A stretch of 64,000 nt of DNA from contig JAOWBW010000271.1 of the NCBI GenBank assembly GCA_026119855.1, positions 372,001 to 436,000 on the forward strand. The letters run 5' to 3'. The stretch comes from Campanula takesimana. Taxonomy: Eukaryota > Streptophyta > Magnoliopsida > Asterales > Campanulaceae. A program made the position numbers and the translations under genes. Positions 57,163 to 64,000 of this stretch are shown here, in pieces. The notes beneath the pieces are model-generated. The model was not told the DNA's origin, ran no database searches, and worked only from the letters and a program-made list of their open reading frames with translations. How positions within the stretch are numbered: position 1 is the stretch's first letter; each line of letters begins with the position of its first letter.

Positions 57163-57814
57163 TGATGCTGCCAAAAACATGTCGGATCAGCCCTCCGTCT
57201 AGCGGTTCGGATAAATCCAGCAATGAGATCTCCCCGTTCGGATCTGCACACAATGAACAAACGTAAACTGCACCGGGGCTTTACCGGCAAAGGCCCTCCG
57301 GCGTGAGAGTAAGAATACGGGAGAAATAGAGAAATAAATTGACTAGTTTAGAGCCAAAGAGTTCATTACCCATCTCCTGTTGTGAGGACCTGCTTATATA
57401 GGTGTAGGTGAATGAGTCCTAGCTTGTTAGAAAAGCTAGGGAGCCCATATTGTTGCGGGACTCGTATTCCTTGGAGGTAGACTCCGGATAAGGATCATTG
57501 GTATCCCAGTTGCCTTGTAGAAGAGATATCCTTGTTCAGATAAGGATCTTCACTGTTAGAGTTGTAATCAAACTCTGTAAGTGGACTCCCCGTGAGAATG
57601 GGAGGTTGTTGATATAACTCGACCCGTCATCCAGCTCGGCTCGTCCTGGAGGACGGCTGGGGATTAGGCCTCTTGAACTCGGCCTAGGCAAGGGCTGCCT
57701 GTTCGGCCTGATATATGTAGGCATATAAGATTGTGGGCCTCTTTGGATGGGCCTTAAGGTATGTGAGCCCAGAGTTTATGGGTCCCATTTAACCAAGTCG
57801 GTTTATGTCGTTCA
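57163..57814 (-). repeat. 5' LTR of the Tat-type element
   Basis: 652 bp, TGATGCTG...GTCGTTCA, with a minus-strand TATA motif (TATATAAG at 57393-57400) and the right TGTAC duplication at 57815-57819. Confidence 0.93.
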
Positions 57815-57819
57815 TGTAC

Positions 57820-58269
57820 TTTCAGGTTTCATTTAGGACCCAAATTGGGGGTGTGTCACATGTTTAATACCATCTAGGAACGTGGTATGTTTTGTATTGT
57901 GCTTCTTGAATATCAATATCAGAGAACTGAAAGATATACATGTCTATGTACCTGAATTTCATTCACATGTTGCATTTAGTTTCACTTCTGTTGAGATTTG
58001 TGTTTTGTTGGCTAGGAAGAAGAATAATGACCATTTTAACTTAAAGATAAGTCAGCTGGGAATGGATGAGTTGCACCTCTTTTTCATGATGCAATTTTAA
58101 TATTCTTTGACCTGAGAATTCAGATGTAAGAAATTATCGAGGAAATTACTGTGTTGAATTCAGATCTCACGGTCACGATGGCTTGTTTATGACCTGGGCA
58201 GAACTGTGTATTTTGTGTTGATTCAGATCTCACAGTTAGTTCCATAATGTTTCTGTTGCCCTTTCCTAG
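57820..58269 (+). other. Host DNA, probably intronic
   Basis: AT-rich, no transposon signature, upstream of an exon-like block. It continues the host sequence interrupted at 27229. An open stretch of 72 codons (57882-58100) has no recognisable domain. Confidence 0.4.
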
Positions 58270-58368
58270 GATGGAGTTACGGAAGCAGAGAAGATCTTAA
58301 GTAGGGCATTGATATATCTCTGTGAGGCATTTCATCTTACAGCTTTTCAGCTCTCTTGTTTGGTTCAG
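58270..58368 (+). CDS. Putative internal exon of an unidentified host gene
   Basis: A 99-bp block, exactly 33 codons, flanked by an acceptor (TTTCCTAG) and a donor (CAG/GTATAC). It reads DGVTEAEKILSRALIYL followed by an amphipathic helix-like continuation ending in LSCLVQ. The codon content and both splice sites suggest a real exon. I do not recognise the family. Neighbouring exons are not evident: the left side is cut by the Tat-type element and the right side by the Gypsy element starting at 58466. If real, both elements sit in introns of this gene. Confidence 0.45.
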
Positions 58369-58465
58369 GTATACATGTTGTGAGAATCTTGAATTTACAT
58401 AGGAAAATACATAGGAAAATAGGGGAAATAACATAAACAAAATCCGTCACATCAAATTCAAAATT

Positions 58466-59999
58466 TGGTAGGCTTAGTCGCACACCTACAAATTTACCTA
58501 ACTTAGGTAATAATAATGCAGTTATGGTAAGTCAGGGATCGAATCCACAGGAACGGTTATTTGTTCACGAACAGTCACTTAACCAGATTGGGGGTAATGA
58601 TTAATTATTAAATCCTAAAAACAGAAATTAAACTAATTATGAGCAAAAACAATAATTTAGACGCACTTCAGATTTGATTCCGTCCCCACCTAATTATTCA
58701 ATTATCATTGATATCTCTTTTCACTTTTTACCCTATTCACTGAGCACGAGATTTATTTCAATCTCTGTTTCTTCTTTCAGAATAGTTACTAGCAGTGGCA
58801 CACTCATTAGAAACCCTAATTAATAAATTAATCTAACTGGCACAGTCTAGATCTCAATATTAATCGATTCAAGATTTAAGAAACTAAGATCAAGAATGCT
58901 TTCTATGATTATTTCACACAGATAATCATCTAATTTTACCCACTTCACAATTTATCATGGCACATGCATAAACTATGAAGATGCTACTTGTGAATTTCTA
59001 CACTGGCACAGTCAATAGAAAATTCTAGCAAAGATTCATAAAAAAAACTAGTGAATTGGCCAGATCCACAAACCCTAGTTACAAATCTAAAATAAACACA
59101 AGTAAAATTATGAACAGGGATAAACAAATTGAAAAGAAAAATACCTCAAATTGATAAAAAGGGGTTCAAGATTCAAACCCAAAGCTTGGATTTTAGTTCC
59201 TCATCCAAAGCTTTGAAAACTCCATGGAAGAAAAATAAAAACCCTAGATCCCAAATTAATTGTTCAAGTCCCCCCTTCAAAAACAATGAAAGAAACCTAT
59301 TTTTAAAAAGCTAGATAAAGTCCTAAAACAATAAGGAAGTAAAAATAATAATAATAATAATAAAAGGAAATAGAAAATAGGAAAATAGGGTGAAAATCTG
59401 GCCAGAATCCGTCCTCACACGCGCGTCCTCCTCAACTCCGCCGAAAACGCGCCTGGTAGATGCGCTTTCTCAAAGCCGGATTCCCGCCTCGGATTTTGAG
59501 CCGCACACGTACTGATAGCTTTCTCCCTTCCAACGCCAAAACGCATTTGCCAGGGACGTTTCTTGATCTGGGCCTCCTTGCTGGGTTGTCTTTGTTCCTT
59601 TGCTTGCTTCCTTGTGCGTTTTGGGCCAAGTCTTGGTGAGATGATGGGATTCGCTTGATCTAACTGAGCCAATTAACTTGGAAGGTTGGTTTGCTTGGTT
59701 TGGGCTTCGCTGATATGGACCTGCCTGCTCCTTCCTCTCTTTGCTTGTCTTTCTGCAGCAATTTAATCCACACTCTTCGTCCCGATTGACTTTCTTTTAT
59801 ATATTTTGGGATCTATTTTTAACTCATAATAAATTACATCGGGTAAAATATAAAAACACTAAAATACTCCCGAATTATAAATAAACCCCAAAAATATATA
59901 ATTTTTCCCAAAATTACATAAAACTAAACTAAAATACATAAAATTCATCTTCTAGCTCATAAAATCATAGGAATTATTGGTATAAAATCCGTCTCATCA
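58466..59999 (-). repeat. 3' LTR of the gag-protease Gypsy
   Basis: 1534 bp, TGGTAGGC...CTCATCA on the plus strand, matching 63225-64000 over its first ~775 bp. It contains an ACGCGCGTCC block near 59420. The left edge is set by homology; the preceding CAAAATT is also shared, so the edge could be off by a few bases. Confidence 0.88.
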
Positions 60000-60534
60000 A
60001 ATTCCCCCACGCTTAAACCTTTACTCGTCCCTGAGTAAAATCCTAACTCCCCTTTAAACACCGGTCTAATAGCGTAGCATGGAGAAAAATGATTCCTAGT
60101 CTCCTCTAACCCATCAAACATAAATCAATAAATAAAAATCGAAGTGTAGAAACTCCGTCTCCTTATAACTCCTCAAAGAAATAACATAAATAACATTAGC
60201 TCGATACCAACACCATAATAAACGGTATCCAAACTAAATGTCCACTCAAAAGCCAAGGGGAACTAAAATTGTCCTAAATTTCCCCCACGCTTATCTCACT
60301 ACAATCTCCCTCATAAAAACAAAAGTTAGTGTATGATTAATAAATATGCACAAAACTTACCTCGTAACAAAACACCAACACCCCCTTATATCTCCAAGAA
60401 AAGAACGAGGATTTCTAACCTAAACTCCACTATCCGAACCTCCTACTTCAATAGTGTATCCTACCCGAAACTCCAAACCTCCCTTATGTCTTCTCTCCGG
60501 TGGATGTAAAATATTTTATTACTCAAACCTCACA
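60000..60534 (-). other. Polypurine tract and 3' untranslated region
   Basis: The minus strand has AAGCGTGGGGGAATT directly before the LTR (plus 60000-60014), the polypurine tract. Two further CCCCCACGCTT copies occur near 60281 and 60770. No gene. Confidence 0.7.
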
Positions 60535-60570
60535 TTTTGCCTAAGCGCCTTTTCGGGTTTTCACTTAGCC
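60535..60570 (+). repeat. Hairpin motif, variant
   Basis: TTTTGCCTAAG, loop with CGGGTTTTCA, then CTTAGCC: same architecture as the other hairpins with a compensated stem (CTAAG/CTTAG). Confidence 0.65.
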
Positions 60571-60885
60571 TCTCTATCTTTTTCATTTTTTTTTTAATTT
60601 TTTTTATTATTATTTTTTTTTATTTATGCACACCCTGGTTTTTGCCTAGACTGCCCTTTCGGGTTTTCAATCTAGCGGGCTTCTTTTCTTGTGCGTTTTT
60701 TTTTTTTTTAAAGAATAAAAAATAACTATCTAGAAAGAAAAATGCATACTATACAACTACAAATCCTTCCCCCACGCTTAAACTATACAGTGTCCTCAGT
60801 GTGTAAAAGTGAATAAAAATAAGGACAGTTTAAACGTAAGCGAATAAATGGTACCTCATTAGTGCACACTCCACCCCGTTTGAGC
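60571..60885. other. 3' noncoding region with poly-T tracts
   Basis: T-rich tracts around 60583-60622 and 60698-60710 flank the second hairpin. No coding between the protease stop and the hairpins. Confidence 0.6.
60628..60680 (+). repeat. Conserved hairpin motif (copy 3, other Gypsy family)
   Basis: GCACACCCTGG, then TTTTTGCCTAGACTGCCC and TTTCGGGTTTTCAATCTAGCG: about 90% identical by eye to the motifs at 42164 and 50556 in the gag-only element, and likewise followed by a T-rich tract. Confidence 0.78.
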
Positions 60886-63002
60886 TCAAATCGTCTGCAT
60901 GAATCGTTTCTTCTTTTTGTTCATCGTGCTCAAACCTCCATGCTTCTCTATCGGACCACTAATCATCATCAATTCTTCCTCACCTCCAAATGCATATTTC
61001 CGGTGCTCAGGAAGATTCTTCACCTTTCTTGGTCCATGTTTTACCGCCGGAATCTTTAAACCAGTCTTCCCATCATCATCCCCACTACAAATATTGGACA
61101 CATCCTCTACCTTTGGCTCAACTACACCCATGAAACATAAACCACGAACATCCGCAGGGTCTTTCTTGGAGTCAAAAATGTTGAACTCCATTAAATCCCC
61201 ATCGAACTCCATAGTCAAAGAACCGTTGGAAACATCCAACTTAGTATGAGCCGTAGACATAAAAGGCCTCCCCAACAGAATGGGAGCCTTAGGATCCGTG
61301 TCCATATCCAAAACATAAAAATCAGTGGGAAAAATGAACTTACCAACCCAGACAAAAACATCCTCAACTTTCCCTTTAGGGTATGCATTTGACCTATCTG
61401 CCAACTGAATAACCACCCTAGTATTCTGTAGAGGTCCCAACTTGAGCTTTTCAAACAATGGATAAGGCATGACATTGATTGAAGCACCCAATTCAAGCAT
61501 AGCCATATGCTCAGAATCATCACCCAAAGACACAGGAATCATAAACATACCCGGATCACTACACTTCTTGGGCACCTTCTTTTGATAAACCGCAGACACA
61601 TGCTCTTTTATCTTCACCTTTTTCTGACTTCTCGCCTTCTGATCCCTCTTGAATGTACACAACTCCTTCAAGAATTTAGCATATCTCGGGACAGTCTGCA
61701 AAAGATCCAAAAATGGGATGTTTACCTCAAGCCTCTTGAAAGTGTCATATATAGCCTTGTCAGGCTCCGATTTACGATGCTCTCTCAAGGCCTCAGGAAA
61801 TGGAACATCCGGCTCATCAACTGTTGGATCTGGTGTAGTTTTCTTCTCCTCCTCCGACATCTTCTCTTCGGGCACAACCTGCTCAACATCACAGGCTCCT
61901 CCGGTACAACTTCCTTCCCAATCTCCTTACCGCTGCGCAAAGTCATGGCACATGCACTCTGCTTAGGGTTCGGTTCTGTTCTAGAATGTACCTTCTCTGC
62001 CTCTCTAGCCTCTAGTCTCCCAACCGCATCAGCTATTTGCCCTATTTGTCTCTCCATATTACCAATACTCGCATCGGTATTTTGTTGATACTGCTGGAAA
62101 TTACCATTCATCATGCTTACGGACTGCGCTAAAGAGTGAAGCAGATCATCCGTAGACTGTCACGGAGGGTTACTCTGATATTGCTGCTGCTGCTGCCCAT
62201 ATGGTGGTCTGTACTGATTATACTGATTAGTCTGGTACTGCTGACTCTGTGGTGGACCCATCAATAATTGTCTCATCATCACCTTAAGGTCCTCAACATC
62301 TGTTTCAAGCTTATTTGTCACACCTCCACTAGAATTCGCAGCACTGGCCTGTCTGAAACTCGACCTCCTGCCATGTGTCCGAGTGCTCTTAGCCAACTCA
62401 TCAATTATCTCGTTAGCCTCATCAGTCGTCTTGTTCAGAATACTACCTCCACAGCACGCATCCACTATGCGTTTATCCTGAACCGTCAATCCCCCATAGA
62501 AGTATACTATCAGCTGTTCATCATCAAATCCATGATACGGGCAACTCCTGCACAACTTATGGAACCTGTTATAATACTCGTATAGAGTCTCATCTACCTT
62601 CTGCTCCATGTTGCTAATATCCCGCTTCATGACATTGATCTGATCCGGTGGGAAAAACTCATCAAGAAACACCTCCTTCATTTGCTGTCATGTGGTAATG
62701 CTGTTAGGCGAGAGATGGTAATACCATGTACTAGCATCATCTTTCAGAGTGAAAGAAAATGCTCTGAGTAATAAGTGCTCTAAAGGAAGTGTAGCCGGCT
62801 TCATGCTTTGACATATCTGCACAAACTGGGATATATGTTGATTTGGGTTCTCACCAGGTATCCCAGTGAAGTGTGGTAACTGGCTCAACAGACCCGGCTT
62901 CAACTCAAAAGTCACTCCGGCAGGTAAGGCAGGGAATTGGACGGCATGTGGTTGCTCATTCCAATTCGGGGCAGTCCTTTGCCTCAATGTCTGATCTGCC
63001 AT
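60886..63002 (-). pseudogene. gag: Gag-protease of the last Gypsy element
   Basis: ATG at 63002. The capsid region (LPHFTGIPGENPNQHISQF, LRAFSFTLKDDASTWYYHL, FLDEFFPP, YEYYNRFHKLCRSCPYHG, YFYGGL) matches Athila/Tat-type gag, followed by a Gln/Tyr-rich linker, a coiled segment and a retropepsin-like domain (GASINVMPYPLFEKL, QLADRS, PILLGRPF). Breaks: TGA at 62688-62690 where Trp is expected, TGA at 62160-62162, and a one-base loss near 61892. The protease active site reads Glu-Leu-Gly where relatives have Asp-Leu-Gly, so the catalytic Asp is missing. The frame ends with a Lys-rich tail and TAA; no RT follows. Confidence 0.88.
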
Positions 63003-63201
63003 TTGTTATCTAACTCAAGAATTCCAAGCAGATTGTCAGTAGAACGGGTGTGGACCATAAAAGGTGCCACACTAAAAACAGAAATATATAAATAAAAACA
63101 AAAAGGAAACTAAATAACTAAACTAACTAAAAATAAATACAAATAAAATAAAAAGAACAAGAACAAGAATTAAAATAAGAACGTAAACAAATAAACACCG
63201 T

Positions 63202-63219
63202 TCCCCGGCAGCGGCGCCA
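63202..63219 (-). other. Primer binding site of the last Gypsy element
   Basis: Minus strand TGGCGCCGCTGCCGGGGA, five bases from the LTR, a standard Athila/Tat-class primer site. Confidence 0.85.
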
Positions 63220-63224
63220 AAATT

Positions 63225-64000
63225 TGGTAGGCTTAGTCGCACACCTACAAATTTACCTAACTTAGGTAATAATAATGCAGTTATGGTAAGTCAGGGATCG
63301 AATCCACAGGAACGGTTATTTGTTCACGAACAGTCACTTAACCAGATTGGGGGTAATGATTAATTATTAAATCCTAAAAACAGAAATTAAACTAATTATG
63401 AGCAAAAACAATAATTTAGACGCACTTCAGATTTGATTCCGTCCCCACCTAATTATTCAATTATCAGTGATATCTCTTTTCACTTTTTACCCTATTCACT
63501 GAGCACGAGATTTATTTCAATCCCTGTTTCTTCTTTCAGAATAGTTACTAGCAGTGGCACACTCATTAGAAACCCTAATTAATAAATTAATCTAACTGGC
63601 ACAGTCTAGATCTCAATATTAATCGATTCAAGATTTAAGAAACTAAGATCAAGAATGCTTTCTATGATTATTTCACACAGATAATCATCTAATTTTACCC
63701 ACTTCACAATTTATCATGGCACATGCACAAACTATGAAGATGCTACTTGTGAATTTCTACACTGGCACAGTCAATAGAAAATTCTAGCAAAGATTCATAA
63801 AAAAAGAACTAGTGAATTGCCAGATCCACAAACCCTAGTTACAAATCTAAAATAAACACAAGTAAAATTATGAACAGGGATAAACAAATTGAAAAGAAAA
63901 ATACCTCAAATTGATAAAAAGGGGTTCAAGATTCAAACCCAAAGCTTGGATTTTAGTTCCTCATCCAAAGCTTTGAAAACTCCATGGAAGAAAAATAAAA
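63225..64000 (-). repeat. 5' LTR of the last Gypsy element (partial)
   Basis: Repeats 58466-59240 with few differences (for example T/G near 63467 and small indels near 63806). The rest is beyond the window. Confidence 0.92.

Larger units (their letters stand above)
27230..57814 (-). mobile_element. Ty3/Gypsy retrotransposon, Tat-type, with nested dimer and antisense genes
   Basis: Two 652-bp LTRs (27230-27881 and 57163-57814) with TG...CA ends and TGTAC duplications at 27225-27229 and 57815-57819. The coding strand is minus: gag (57098 to 55090), protease, RT-RNH, a second RNase H and integrase (37330 to 33305). The order RT-RNH-IN with a second archaeal-type RNase H indicates the Tat group (Retand/Ogre relatives). 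Between integrase and the 3' LTR are about 5.4 kb with tandem repeats and two genes on the plus strand. An LTR element dimer (37331-55084) interrupts the protease region. Without it the element is about 12.8 kb. The LTRs differ by about 19 positions by eye, so this is older than the dimer inside it. Confidence 0.93.
58466..64000 (-). mobile_element. Ty3/Gypsy gag-protease-only element (Athila/Tat-like), truncated by window end
   Basis: Left LTR 58466-59999, internal region 60000-63224, right LTR from 63225 past the window end. The primer site beside the right LTR and the purine tract beside the left one set minus orientation. Only gag and protease are present (63002 to 60886), followed by ~870 bp of noncoding sequence where RT, RNH and IN should be. 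The visible parts of the LTRs differ at only a handful of sites. The right target duplication is outside the window, so it cannot be checked. Confidence 0.9.

Overview
This is plant nuclear DNA, most likely from a eudicot with a large repeat-rich genome. There are no bacterial features. The evidence is LTR retrotransposons with plant-type initiator-Met primer sites, Stowaway-like MITEs, and pieces of plant genes (a FAR1-RELATED SEQUENCE exon and a subtilase). I cannot name the species. Almost the whole window is layered transposons. I resolved the layers from LTR ends (TG...CA), 5-bp target-site duplications, primer sites and polypurine tracts.

Layout. (1) 1-1302: a Copia LTR, solo or 3', cut by the window edge. 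(2) 1303-1557 and 22664-22812: two halves of one FAR1-related exon on the minus strand, split by a Sirevirus-like Copia element at 1558-22658 (TSD TCTTC, + strand). That element has gag, a decayed pol, and an extra spliced gene downstream of pol. Its pol is split by a second Copia element at 5170-13583 (TSD GTACT, - strand), which keeps an open pol but has a damaged gag. (3) 22888-23440: an array of hairpin-forming ~57-bp repeats. (4) 23540-24239: the C-terminal fragment of a subtilase pseudogene. (5) 24545-25442: a hAT-like non-autonomous element; then two Stowaway-like MITEs (26451-26732, 26834-27084). (6) 27230-57814: a Ty3/Gypsy element of the Tat type on the minus strand (TSD TGTAC). It has gag, PR, RT, RNH, a second RNH and IN, and carries two genes on the opposite strand near its 3' LTR (28221-28595; 29643-32432, the latter with two short in-frame introns). 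(7) Inside its protease region, at 37331-55084, sits LTR-internal-LTR-internal-LTR: a tandem dimer of a gag-only element. (8) 57820-58465: host DNA with one exon-like stretch. (9) 58466 to beyond the window end: a gag-protease-only Gypsy element, minus strand.

Relative ages by eye. The Tat LTR pair differs at roughly 3% of positions. The outer LTRs of the nested dimer, the two Copia pairs and the last Gypsy pair each differ at about 1% or less. This agrees with the nesting order. Every coding set carries nonsense or frameshift lesions except the outer Copia gag, the inner Copia pol, the first gag of the dimer, the acidic antisense gene, and the spliced extra gene of the outer Copia.

Most notable are the dimer, whose outer LTRs match each other but not the middle one (as expected if the dimer was reverse-transcribed as one unit); the intron-bearing passenger genes in two unrelated retroelements; and a hairpin motif shared by two different Gypsy families.
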